DNA from: SLNP01 sp964568875
GTDB taxonomy: Bacteria; Bacteroidota; Bacteroidia; Bacteroidales; VadinHA17
DNA length: 64,000 nucleotides
Assembly: GCA_964568875.1 (NCBI GenBank)
Contig: CAZMSH010000014.1
Coordinates: 26,305-90,304 of the forward strand
Reading direction: 5' to 3'
Of the stretch, positions 1-8,691 are shown piece after piece. Position numbers and translations under genes: made by a program. The notes beneath the pieces were generated by a model. The model was not told where the DNA came from. It saw nothing but the letters and a program-made list of their open reading frames with translations, and made no database searches. Within the stretch, counting starts at the first letter, position 1; the number at the start of each line of letters is the position of its first letter.

Positions 1-11
1 ATTAGAATTAT

Positions 12-1268
12 ATGGAAAAGGAATTTTGGTTGTGGTTAAATCCGGAGACATTTATCTGGAAGAACAGTGATGAGGCGCTTGTTTTTAATTCAGGTAAGGG
101 AAATGGATTTCTGATACCTCTAAGTCAGGTTTTGTCTTCTCTCATTGAGAGGCTTATTAATCCTGAGCAGATGTATTGTTCAGAAGTGATACCGGTTGAG
201 GTGAGAGACAGGCTTACCGGTGCTTTTATTGATAAGGTTGTAAAGACAGGATCCGGGGGTATTTGTGAAAGGGTTGAGGGGAATCCAAAACCGGTAGTGA
301 TGTTTCCCAAGTTAAACATACAGCGCAGTGTTGAACGGCAAAGCAAAATATCAGGAAGCTATAGGGACGATAAGATTATGCTTGATCTCTTTGATATGAC
401 AATTTGTTTCAATGGGATTGGAGATAAGAAAAGGGGAGGCTGGAACAGGCAGTTTATTTACCCTCCTGTAACAAATGAATCACTTGTCAGTACCATACTT
501 CTGAAGCAGCTTGAGGCAGTTTCCGGTTCAAACGGTCTGAGATCAGTTAATCTTCTGGCGTCCGATTTCTCAGGTATTGAGTCAATTATCGAAATTGTCG
601 ACAGCCTGAGCCGTTTAAATTCTACAAGGACTATCTGGTGCAGGATGGCGGATTTGAAGGAGCAATCAGCCAAAGTAATAAGCAGGCTATGCAAGGGTAG
701 CTTTGGACTTAACATTATTGTTGATCCGGTTGCAGATTCTGAGGACAGCAGGAGGAGTGTTGATGATCTTATTTGTGATTTTCCGGAGGCGACATGGCGG
801 TTTATAATCAGTGGAGAAAGTGATTATGATATGGCTGCCGGAATAGTTGAAGGCCTTGGCTCTCCCGTTGAGGCCCTGTTTGTTCCTTTGTATACAGGTG
901 GTAACCTTGAGTTTTTCATAGAGCATGTTTTTATACGGCCGGCAGACCTGTTGGAATCAGGCTTAACAAAAAGGGAGGTTTTTGCACACCAGGCGGTGAA
1001 TACATTTGACTTCGGCAAAGTATCACTGATGCCTGACGGTAGGTATTATGCCAACCTAAACCATCCTCCGATCGGCACATTGGATGAGAGTCTTAAAGAG
1101 GTACTTCACAGGGAATTATTCAGCGGTAAATCGTGGAGAAGGATCCGGGATGAGAAGCCCTGTACAGAATGCCTCTATCGATGGTTGTGTCCAAGCCCTT
1201 CGGGTTATGAGCTAGTAATAGGCCGGCCTGATCTGTGTCTAATTGGTGAAATGATGAAACCCGTATAA
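12..1268 (+). CDS. Pseudo-radical-SAM protein of the GG-Bacteroidales peptide system
   Basis: A 418-residue protein that by overall character and context matches the pseudo-rSAM family of GG-Bacteroidales natural product loci (TIGR04150 type). It has a radical-SAM-like C-terminal SPASM-type cysteine cluster, CTEC-x5-C followed by another Cys about 15 residues on (residues about 385-412). There is no CxxxCxxC motif anywhere, so it should not bind the SAM-cleaving iron-sulfur cluster. The family is thought to assist a true radical SAM maturase, perhaps in binding precursor peptide; that role is inference. The next gene starts 1 base after the stop, so it is co-transcribed with the exporter. The true maturase is absent here and probably lies just upstream of the window. 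The family call rests on memory of the family, not a search. Confidence 0.8.
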   Translation: MEKEFWLWLNPETFIWKNSDEALVFNSGKGNGFLIPLSQVLSSLIERLINPEQMYCSEVIPVEVRDRLTGAFIDKVVKTGSGGICERVEGNPKPVVMFPKLNIQRSVERQSKISGSYRDDKIMLDLFDMTICFNGIGDKKRGGWNRQFIYPPVTNESLVSTILLKQLEAVSGSNGLRSVNLLASDFSGIESIIEIVDSLSRLNSTRTIWCRMADLKEQSAKVISRLCKGSFGLNIIVDPVADSEDSRRSVDDLICDFPEATWRFIISGESDYDMAAGIVEGLGSPVEALFVPLYTGGNLEFFIEHVFIRPADLLESGLTKREVFAHQAVNTFDFGKVSLMPDGRYYANLNHPPIGTLDESLKEVLHRELFSGKSWRRIRDEKPCTECLYRWLCPSPSGYELVIGRPDLCLIGEMMKPV

Positions 1269-1269
1269 A

Positions 1270-3194
1270 ATGGGCAGATTCCCATTCTACAGGCAGCTTG
1301 ATGCCATGGATTGCGGCCCTTCGTGCCTGAGGATGATTGCCGGGTTTTACGGTAAAGACTACTCTCTCAGCTTTCTGCGCCAGCGTTCCTTTATTACCCG
1401 TGAAGGGGTGTCGTTGCTTGGAATAAGCGACGCAGCCGAAAGCATCGGTTTCCGAACCAGAGGTATGAAACTCACATGGGAACAGTTGCGTGATGAGGCC
1501 ACGCTACCCTGTATAGTGCACTGGAACCAGCGTCATTTCGTTGTTGTCTGGAAAATCTCAAATAGGGGTAGGAATAGAACAACAGTCCATGTTGCAGATC
1601 CGGCCAAGGGCTATTTAAAATACAGTGAGGAGGAGTTTCTTGAGTCATGGACCAGTGTAAGGGATACCAATTTCAGGGGAGGGGTTGTTCTTCTTCTTGA
1701 ACCAACGCCCGCTTTTTATAGTGATGATCATGATGACGGAAAAAAGTTTTCTCCGCGATTTCTTCTCGGATATCTTAGACCCTACACGAAACTGCTGTTT
1801 CAGTTGGGATTAAGTATTTTCGCGGGTAGCCTCCTGAGCCTTATATTTCCATTCCTTACACGATCTTTGGTTGATTTCGGAATTGAGAACCGTGATCTTT
1901 CATTTGTTCTGCTGATTCTTATTGCCCAAACGATACTGACACTCGGGCAGACTGTAAACGGACTGATCAGGAACTGGATTAATCTCCATGTAACGACGCG
2001 TATCAGTATCTCACTTATTTCCGATTTCCTTATGAAGCTGATGCGCCTCCCCATCTCATTTTTTGATATTAAGCTTACGGGAGATATAATGCAGAGAATT
2101 GGCGACCATTCGAGGATTCAGTCATTCATTACAGGGACGCTGATAAGCATGGTTTTCGCAGTATTCACACTGATTATGTACAGCATAATTATGGCAGGCT
2201 ACCATCCGGGTATCCTGGGGGTATTCTTTGCGGGAAGCACGCTTTATGTTCTTTGGGTTATCCTCTTCCTTAAAAGACGAAAAGAGCTTGACTATAAAAG
2301 GTTCCAGCAATCCTCAGCCAACCAGAGCAATATTGTTCAACTGGTGGCGGGGATGCAGGAGATTAAACTGAACGGGTGTGAAAAACAAAAAAGATGGGAG
2401 TGGGAGAGAATACAGGCAAGGCTTTATAAGATCAGTATAAAGANNNNNNNNNNNNNNNNNNNNNNNNNNNNNNNNNNNNNNNNNNNNNNNNNNNNNNNNN
2501 NNNNNNNNNNNNNNNNNNNNNNNNNNNNNNNNNNNNNNNNNNNTCTGGAAAAACCACTGCCATCGTCGGATTAAGCGGCAGCGGGAAGACGACACTAATA
2601 AAGCTTTTGCTGGGATTTTACGATACAGAGGAAGGCTCAATTGAGATAGGGGGGGTACCCCTTAAGCACCTGCGGCCCTCTTCATGGAGATCGAAATGTG
2701 GTGTTGTGATGCAGGAGGGATATATCTTCTCAGATACTATAGAAGGCAACATTACCGTAACTGATGAGAGGGGGGACAAGGATCAACTTGAGAGCGCTTC
2801 AATAACGGCAAACATCAGGGAATTCGTGATGAGCCTTCCTCTTGGCTTCAATACCCGTATCGGGGTAGATGGACATGGGCTGAGTACCGGTCAGAAACAG
2901 AGGCTTTTATTAGCCAGAGCTGTGTATAAGAATCCTGATTTTCTTTTTCTTGATGAAGCTACAAACTCTCTGGATGCTGAAAATGAGAGGATTATTATGG
3001 GTAATCTGATAAGATTTTACAAGGGTCGGACAGTTGTTGTGGTAGCTCACAGGTTGAGTACGGTTAAGAATGCAGATAACATTGTCGTACTTGACAAAGG
3101 AAGGGTAGTTGAGCAGGGTGACCATAAAACCCTGGTGAAGAAGCAAGGTCTTTATTACAAACTTGTCAAAGACCAGCTTGAACTTGGCAATTAG
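1270..3194 (+). CDS. Peptidase-containing ABC exporter (C39 peptidase, membrane domain, ATPase), broken by an assembly gap
   Basis: This is one gene read in two pieces either side of 100 Ns. The N-terminal part has a C39 peptidase domain (residues about 5-140) with the catalytic Cys in DCGPSC, the His in RHFVVV and the Asp in ADPAKG. Such domains cut precursors after a double glycine. ABC membrane helices follow from about residue 165. After the gap the frame changes and the ATPase begins at AIVGLSGSGKTT (Walker A), with signature LSTGQKQ, Walker B FLFLDEATNS and the H-loop HRLST. Related transporters have about 150-170 residues between the two visible parts, so the real gap is probably longer than 100 bases. 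It should cleave and export the GG-leader peptides encoded at 5137, 8310, 10208 and 12059. It works with the HlyD protein 6 bases downstream. Confidence 0.9.
2444..2543. other. Assembly gap (100 Ns)
   Basis: Exactly 100 N characters, the usual placeholder for a gap of unknown size. It falls between the membrane part and the ATPase part of the exporter. The reading frames on the two sides do not match across 100 bases, which fits an arbitrary length and not a real frameshift. Confidence 0.98.
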
Positions 3195-3200
3195 AAGGAT

Positions 3201-4496
3201 ATGGACGACGAAAAGAAGATATTGCTGGTACGGAGTGAGGAGTTGTCGGATATTATGGAGCAGATACCACACTGGCTAATCAGAAGCGGTGTGCTTATGC
3301 TTATGCTGGTTCTGCTGCTGATATTTGGAGGAAGCTATTTCTTACCACATTCGGAGAAGATCATCCTGCCTGTTAAGCTAATGCCAATTGATCATCCGGT
3401 TCCCCTTGTAATAAGAGCAGGAGGTTTTATAGATACCATGTGTGTTGAAGAGGGAGACATCGTGGAGACAGGTGATTATATACTATACTTGCGGGGTACC
3501 GAGAACATTGATGAGATACTTGTTTTTGAAAAGTTAATTGACAGCCTTAGGGAGGTAACCGGGTCAAGATTACCCGGGGTACCTGAAAGGCGAATAAGGT
3601 TGTCAGGGCAGTATAATCTTGATTATTCCGAGTTACTTACCGAACTTGAGTCGCTCAAACTTCTGTCTGAGAATTCATTACATACTGAAAGGATTGGGCT
3701 TCTGAACGAGCGAATTTCAAAGACAAAGGAATTACTCGAGGACACAAGAAAGCAGTATTCGCTAAGGGTAGAGGAGATGGCACTGATCTCAGATAAAACC
3801 GCGCGCGATTCAACTTTGTATTCATGGAAGATGAGTTCGCTTGATGAGCTCGAAGTATCGCGCAGGCAATATCTCAATGCAAAGTCAGCATTCTACGACT
3901 ACAATGATAGACTAAGGAGTCTGGAACTTCTGTTGCTACAACTGGGTCAGGAGAAGAGAGAGATAGAGATAATGGCGTCGGATGAGCTGGTAGCTTCGAA
4001 GATAAGACTTGGGGGCATGCTTGATAAGATAAAAACCCGTCTGGAGACTTGGAAGTCGGACAATCTGCTTGCTTCACCGGTATGCGGCAGAGTCTGTTTT
4101 AATGAGGATTTGAACCGGCATATGCGCCTGGAGTCCGGAACAGTAATAGGACTTGTGGTTCCGCCGGAAGTTTCGGCCATAAAATGCATTGCAACAGCAC
4201 GGGGAGAGGAGGCTGTTCTAATAAGGGAAGGTATGAATGTCAGATTGAGGCTGCCGGGGTACGAATCAGACAGGGGTAATTACATTGAGGGGATGGTGAG
4301 CAGTGTCGGGAATGTTGGTTTAAACGGGCTCTTCAGGGTTGCCATTGATTTGAAGGAGGATATCGCTAATCTGAATGAGAGATTCGGAGTGTTTTACGGG
4401 CTTGAAGGAACAGCAGAGGTTATAGTCAAAAGGGGTAGACTATTTCACAAGTTGCTGGAGCCTGATGGAAAGAAGTTGAGAGCCAATTTTGAATAA
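3201..4496 (+). CDS. HlyD-family secretion adaptor
   Basis: A 431-residue membrane fusion protein. One membrane helix lies at residues about 28-50 (LMLMLVLLLIFGGSYFL). A biotinyl/lipoyl-like half follows (VIRAGGFIDTMCVEEGDIVETGDYIL), then a long helical hairpin at about 110-265 rich in Leu, Glu and Arg, then the second half of the lipoyl-like domain (LLASPVCGRVCF) and a beta-barrel region. Proteins of this kind link an inner-membrane ABC exporter to an outer-membrane channel. It starts 6 bases after the C39 exporter, so the two form the export machine for the GG-leader peptides. No TolC-like gene is in this cluster, so the channel must be supplied from elsewhere. The ATG at 3201 is the first Met after the exporter stop. 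Confidence 0.88.
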   Translation: MDDEKKILLVRSEELSDIMEQIPHWLIRSGVLMLMLVLLLIFGGSYFLPHSEKIILPVKLMPIDHPVPLVIRAGGFIDTMCVEEGDIVETGDYILYLRGTENIDEILVFEKLIDSLREVTGSRLPGVPERRIRLSGQYNLDYSELLTELESLKLLSENSLHTERIGLLNERISKTKELLEDTRKQYSLRVEEMALISDKTARDSTLYSWKMSSLDELEVSRRQYLNAKSAFYDYNDRLRSLELLLLQLGQEKREIEIMASDELVASKIRLGGMLDKIKTRLETWKSDNLLASPVCGRVCFNEDLNRHMRLESGTVIGLVVPPEVSAIKCIATARGEEAVLIREGMNVRLRLPGYESDRGNYIEGMVSSVGNVGLNGLFRVAIDLKEDIANLNERFGVFYGLEGTAEVIVKRGRLFHKLLEPDGKKLRANFE

Positions 4497-4516
4497 GAGA
4501 ATCAGAAAGCGTTTAT

Positions 4517-4813
4517 ATGACATTTGAAGAGATCTTTTTAAAGATAGACCGAATTGTTTTTCTCGCAAGGATAAGAGGGACCGGCAATCCCGATGAACTT
4601 GCAGAGAGGCTTGGTGTTGACATCAGAACCCTTTATAGGATAATTGAGAAAGCAAGGCGGATTGGAGTATGTCTTGAGTATTCAAGAGAGCATTCTTCGT
4701 ATATTCTATTACCTACAGGCTTACAGGAGATTTCCCGGGAGGACATGAAACTGATCAGAGGAAATGGTAACACTGAAGAAGATGGTAAGAAAGAAGGCTG
4801 TATACTTTTCTGA
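4517..4813 (+). CDS. Small helix-turn-helix protein of the peptide locus
   Basis: A 98-residue protein. Residues about 20-65 read as an HTH_11/DeoR-like winged helix: NPDELAERLGVDIRTLYRIIEKARRIG, where ELAERLGV is the first helix and turn and RTLYRIIEKAR the recognition helix. The charged tail ends in Cys-Ile-Leu-Phe; its purpose is unknown. It lies 20 bases after the HlyD gene and is the last gene before the repeated precursor/propeller cassettes. It could be the local regulator that acts on the cassette leaders, but the sequence does not show a target. The DNA-binding call is from the helix pattern only. Confidence 0.65.
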   Translation: MTFEEIFLKIDRIVFLARIRGTGNPDELAERLGVDIRTLYRIIEKARRIGVCLEYSREHSSYILLPTGLQEISREDMKLIRGNGNTEEDGKKEGCILF

Positions 4814-5136
4814 CAGTAAAATTTTGCATTGAGGATGAAAAATTTTTTACTCACTGACAATTTTTGACACCACTGTGATTTATATTTCGGCTGAAAAACT
4901 AATCTGGAAAATAACCCCGAGTGTATGAACCACATCTGGAATATCCCGCCCCCGGTTGGTAAATACTCAAGGGTTGAAAGGAGGTCAACCTGAGCTGATA
5001 AAACAAATCCTCCGGCTTCGACTCGGGGAGTTTGCGCCGGAGGTCATAGAAAAATAAGATATACAAATATAGAAAATCTATTCACAGGGCGGGGTGGATC
5101 GATTGATGAAATAGAATAACTTTAATACAGAAAAAT
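4814..5136 (+). promoter_or_regulatory. Intergenic leader A1: candidate structured RNA before precursor 1
   Basis: No gene is seen in this 323-base stretch. It holds the first copy of a leader element found before every precursor gene here. Visible pairings are GGTTGA/TCAACC (4972-4977 with 4985-4990, loop AAGGAGG) and CCTCCGGC/GCCGGAGG (5009-5016 with 5036-5043), with an inner ACTC/GAGT hairpin. GGTCATAG follows at 5042-5049. TATGAACC at 4924-4931 could pair with GGTCATA to close the fold, with one bulged base. The stretch from about 4945 into the precursor gene is nearly identical to 8103-8401. No known riboswitch consensus is recognised. A clean promoter is not apparent. Confidence 0.6.
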
Positions 5137-5460
5137 ATGAAAACAATAAATAGAAAACTAAGTGAAATTTCAGGTAAAGACCTTGATTTTTTGGATATGA
5201 TAAGGTTGAGAGGAGGAGATGAAGGAGGGACAGGCACTTGTGGTTACTATTTTGAGGTTCCGAATACCTTTGAAGGTATTCCCGATTATTGGTTTGGTTT
5301 TTCTGTTTGTGAGGTTTCACAGGCAGAAGCTCTATCCCAATATATGAATGGGAGAAATGGAAAATGGTGTTGCGACAGTTGTTATAAAACCACGTATTGT
5401 GCCACAGGATTAGGGCCCGGCCCACACATATGGGAATTGGAAGGGGGAGGCTTTGAGTAA
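5137..5460 (+). CDS. GG-leader precursor peptide 1 (type A leader, divergent core)
   Basis: A 107-residue precursor. The leader (residues 1-28) has the GG-Bacteroidales pattern, with an N-terminal MKTINRKLSEISGK stretch, a middle L/M/I-rich part and the cleavage motif RLRGGDEGG. The leader is almost base-for-base that of the precursor at 8310. The core differs from the other three: only six cysteines, grouped as C, C, CCxxC and C, with many aromatic residues and a Gly-rich end. The C39 domain of the exporter should cut after the GG. What modification the core receives is unknown. The start is the ATG that gives the conserved leader. It is followed by a stem-loop and then its propeller lipoprotein gene. 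Confidence 0.82.
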   Translation: MKTINRKLSEISGKDLDFLDMIRLRGGDEGGTGTCGYYFEVPNTFEGIPDYWFGFSVCEVSQAEALSQYMNGRNGKWCCDSCYKTTYCATGLGPGPHIWELEGGGFE

Positions 5461-5483
5461 CAAGTTTTAAATTCAACTTATCC

Positions 5484-5519
5484 GAATCCGTAGGGGGGGT
5501 ATTTCTCCCTAACGGATTC
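5484..5519 (+). terminator. Stem-loop after precursor 1
   Basis: GAATCCG-TAGGG (5484-5495) pairs with CCCTAACGGATTC (5507-5519) with one bulged base. No clear T-run follows, so it may protect the precursor transcript end or slow transcription more than terminate it. Similar, sequence-unrelated hairpins sit at the same place after the other three precursors. Confidence 0.55.
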
Positions 5520-5590
5520 TTCAGGCAAACCAACTTTAAAAAGAGTATTTCCAAATGTTAATGTGTATGTTAATCCATTCTTCGATTGCT

Positions 5591-6793
5591 ATGACCAAAC
5601 CAAGAATTCTTATCATATTTTTATTTTTATCTTTCAGTACAGGCTGCAATACCGGTGAAGGGGATTTTTCTTACCCACAACAAAATTGTCTTAATAGTCC
5701 GATTAATATGGACATAGAAATATTTGATACCATGAGCATTGACCTCTTGAGTCTGGTATCGGATATTAAATTGATACGTTTGGAGACAACAATTGAATCT
5801 GTGATTGGAAACCTTCATAGTGTTATAGTTGGAGAGGGATTCACTTTTGCCGTCGATGAATATGGGTATCATCTTTTCGATTCAACAGGCAGATTTCTAA
5901 GTAAGCCTTTCCTGAGGGGCCGGGGGCCAGATGAGGTAGTCTCTCCGGTCTTTTCACCTTCAATAAGGCATGGAAGAATATGGTTCTCTGATAGTGGCAA
6001 ATCAAGGGGAACCTTATTTGCATACGAGATATCTTCCGGCTTAATAGAAAAAATACCGTTGTACGAAGGCTGGTTAATCTCAAATATAGCTATCCTGTCC
6101 GATTCAACTTTGGTAGTGATGTTTAACAGACCATCCATTGTGAAGGATTTTCTTCCTCAAGGTGAGTATTTCCTTGCAAGATTTGATAGAAACAGATGTA
6201 TGATTGACTCATTGAACCTAGGTCTTCAATCTACAGTATTAACTGGAATTCCTTCATTACTTATTACAAGTGAAGAACACGTTTTTGCTTCTAATTCGAG
6301 AGGGGATTCCTTATTTGTCCTTGATGAAACTGGATTAAATCTTGTATGGCGAAATTATCTGGCCCCATTCAAGAGTTCCCTGGTTGAATCACAAAGAATT
6401 GTAAGCATAAAGCCTCTGTTTATCTCCCATGATAAAGCTATCTTTGTTCGCAAAGGCTACATAATAAAGGGCATTGGAGTTGGTGTCAACACTTCTATCA
6501 AGCCAGAGTTTCTATTAGTTGACATATCCTCGGGTAAACTTACAATATTGAAACCGTATCTACTTGGAGGTAATTACGTTGTACATCCATATAATATTCT
6601 TCAATTAGATGAAGACAGGATTTGTCTAATATTGAACCCAGAACAATTACTTGACTATATTAACCAAAAGAAATCAGGAGAACTTTGTCCTCTTTTTAAA
6701 GATCTATCGATCGAGAGGGTACTTTCCTTAGTAACTCTTGAGGATAATCCCTATCTGGTAATTGGCAGGTGGAAGCCGGATTGGCCTCTGTAA
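5591..6793 (+). CDS. 6-bladed beta-propeller lipoprotein (partner of precursor 1)
   Basis: A 400-residue protein from the ATG at 5591, which gives a clean lipoprotein signal, FLFLSFSTGC with Cys 19 as the lipid site; the ATG at 5555 would put extra residues before it. The family (PF17170-type 6-bladed beta-propeller common in Bacteroidota) is recognised by the start of the first blade (IKLIRLETT), the RGRGPDE motif (usually RGRGPGEY) and the C-terminal LEDNPYLVIGRWK closing strand. It is more distant from the other propellers in the row, as its precursor is from the other precursors. Function is unknown; surface or periplasmic binding of the paired peptide is an inference from the repeated gene pairing. 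Confidence 0.8.
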   Translation: MTKPRILIIFLFLSFSTGCNTGEGDFSYPQQNCLNSPINMDIEIFDTMSIDLLSLVSDIKLIRLETTIESVIGNLHSVIVGEGFTFAVDEYGYHLFDSTGRFLSKPFLRGRGPDEVVSPVFSPSIRHGRIWFSDSGKSRGTLFAYEISSGLIEKIPLYEGWLISNIAILSDSTLVVMFNRPSIVKDFLPQGEYFLARFDRNRCMIDSLNLGLQSTVLTGIPSLLITSEEHVFASNSRGDSLFVLDETGLNLVWRNYLAPFKSSLVESQRIVSIKPLFISHDKAIFVRKGYIIKGIGVGVNTSIKPEFLLVDISSGKLTILKPYLLGGNYVVHPYNILQLDEDRICLILNPEQLLDYINQKKSGELCPLFKDLSIERVLSLVTLEDNPYLVIGRWKPDWPL

Positions 6794-6841
6794 AAGATAG
6801 GAATATGGTTTGCAGATATCACTTAATAATGATTTGATTGT

Positions 6842-8026
6842 ATGAAGTACTTTTTATGGCCAGCTTTGGTTTTTTTTATCTGTATGGCTTCCTGTGGCGA
6901 TGCTGAGAAAGGGACAGGCTTTATCCCCGAGACGGGTGTACAGGAGGCACTCAAATTAAATGAGCAGATCAGACTCTCTGAGTTTCTAACCAGGATTGAA
7001 TATGTTAGATTAGAAACCACAGCAACTGGCCTTGTCCGACCAAATTCCGGAATCTATCTGACAGATAATCACATAATAACTATCAACTCCCGCCAGTGTT
7101 TACTCTTTGACCGGAAGAGCGGTGATTTTCTTAGAGAGCTTGGAAGGAGAGGTCGCGGTCCTGGAGAATATAGTGTTGCAACGAGTGGTTTCCTTAATGA
7201 AAACCGGTCTGAAATATACTTTCTGGGTAGTGAAAGGAGCTTGATTTGCTATTCATTAGATGGTAGTTTCGTCGGGACAGTTAAATTGCCGGTTACCGAG
7301 AGTAGTTTTGGACTGGGCAACTTATCTTATCTGAATGACTCAGTTTATGTGCTTCACCATATAAACGCAACTGGTGTTGAAAGTACCCTGATTTCATTTT
7401 TTGACAAGAATGGCAATGTTCTGGGAACGGTTCCAAATCCGCATAAAACAGATTAGCACCCGCTTACTGTAGTAGCTGGTGAGGTTCGGTTCCATCACGT
7501 TAAGAAAAAGTTGTTGTTTGCAGATAACTATAATGACACTGTTTTTCAGTTGGAACCAGGAGTTATTTCACCCCATTTTATTTTTAACAGAGGGAGTGCT
7601 TGTCCTACTTTTGAATCAAGGTTTTGGGATTATGAAAGGTCAATCAATAGTAGTTACATCATGCACCCCTTTTATTTGGAGACAGAGTATTACATTCTTG
7701 GGACTTTCTTTGTAAATCAAAGCAGGCATTTTCTGTTTCACAACAAGAAAACCGGCCTTCGCAAAATATCAAAACTGCCTGATGGGTTGATCAATGATCT
7801 AGACGGGTCAATGCCCTTTGAATTCACTTCGGTAAATAATGCTGGAACCGAAATAGCATGCATTATTGATGCTGGAGAAATACTGGCATGGTTGTCATCA
7901 AATAAAAGTAAATATGACAAAATATCAAAAGAATTTATGGAACTGGAAGATTTAACATCCAATGATAATCCAGTGGTTATCATTGGATATGTGTCGACTT
8001 CTTCCAAAGGGTTACATCCGCGCTAA
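6842..8026 (+). pseudogene. 6-bladed beta-propeller lipoprotein interrupted by an in-frame TAG
   Basis: The first part (6842-7456) has a lipoprotein signal (FFICMASC), the LETT blade start and the RRGRGPGEY motif. It stops at TAG 7454-7456. The same frame then continues without a break from 7457 to 8026, through FHHVKKKLLFADNYNDTVFQ-like propeller sequence to the family's usual end, SNDNPVVIIGY. Reading through would give one protein of 394 residues, normal for the family. So this is a single gene with one nonsense codon, not two genes and not a frameshift. It has no precursor of its own. A sequencing error is possible, and recoding is not ruled out. Confidence 0.8.
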
Positions 8027-8105
8027 AGCTTCAACGAGCGCCTCCGGCATTCGGGTTAAAAGGCCTTTTGTTGCATTGAAATTTAGGTAAGCGGTAATGA
8101 TATAG

Positions 8106-8309
8106 GGTATAACCCGCCGCCGGTGGGTACATGCTCAAAGGTTGAAAGGATGTCAACTAGAGCTGATAAGATAAATCCTCCGGCATCGACTCGGGGAGTT
8201 TCCGCCGGAGGTCATAGAAAAATAAGATATACAAATTTAGAAAATCAAATCAAATCACAGGGCGGGGTGGATCGATTGATGAAATGGAGTACCTTTAATA
8301 CAGAAAAAA
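8106..8309 (+). promoter_or_regulatory. Leader element A2: candidate structured RNA before precursor 2
   Basis: Second copy of the type A leader. Pairings are GTTGA/TCAAC (8141-8145 with 8153-8157) and CCTCCGGC/GCCGGAGG (8177-8184 with 8204-8211), with the inner ACTC/GAGT hairpin and then GTCATAG. Base changes from copy A1 lie mostly in loops and linkers, and the pairing is kept. The similarity to A1 continues through the untranslated region and the whole precursor leader up to about 8401, then stops. The rest of the 8027-8309 gap holds no recognised gene. Confidence 0.6.
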
Positions 8310-8618
8310 ATGAAAACAATAAATAGAAAACTAAGTGAAATTTCAGGTAAAGTCCTTGATCCTATGGATATGATAAGGTTGAGAGGAGGAGATGAAGGAG
8401 GTGGGATGAAGTGTTGTCAGTGTGCCTGTTGCTACGAGGGGCAACCTGAAGGATCAAACTGGGAGAATAACCGCAATGAAAACTTCAATTTTGGCTATTA
8501 TTCTCCTTGTGGTATTCCCGAATGGGAGGCCGGTTGTGCATATCAGCAGAATAATGGGAGTATGTTTCTAATGGATTGGTGTGGCATAATCCCTGGAGGA
8601 GGAGGTGGAGAGCAATAG
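8310..8618 (+). CDS. GG-leader precursor peptide 2 (type A leader, CCxCxCC core)
   Basis: A 102-residue precursor. The leader is nearly identical in DNA to that of precursor 1 and ends RLRGGDEGGG. The core is of another kind: CCQCACCYEG, then SPCG, GCAY and MDWC, eight cysteines in all, with the 3' end rich in Gly. That core clearly matches precursor 4 (12059), whose leader is of the other type. The C39 exporter should cut after RGG. It is followed by a terminator-like hairpin and then a propeller lipoprotein that is itself closest to the propeller after precursor 4. The start is fixed by the leader match to precursor 1. Confidence 0.85.
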   Translation: MKTINRKLSEISGKVLDPMDMIRLRGGDEGGGMKCCQCACCYEGQPEGSNWENNRNENFNFGYYSPCGIPEWEAGCAYQQNNGSMFLMDWCGIIPGGGGGEQ

Positions 8619-8628
8619 TGATTTGAAT

Positions 8629-8664
8629 GATGCCGGATGGTTTATGTCACCCGGCATCACTTTT
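8629..8664 (+). terminator. Terminator-like stem-loop after precursor 2
   Basis: GATGCCGG (8629-8636) pairs with CCGGCATC (8651-8658), followed by ACTTTT. It lies between the precursor and its propeller, so it could be a partial terminator that keeps the propeller at a lower level than the peptide. Confidence 0.6.
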
Positions 8665-8691
8665 CAGACTCTTAGAATAATTGCCATTAGC

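Noticed and set aside
6842..8026. A frameshift dividing the second propeller into two overlapping genes
   Set aside because: Both parts are in the same frame; the only break is one TAG codon.
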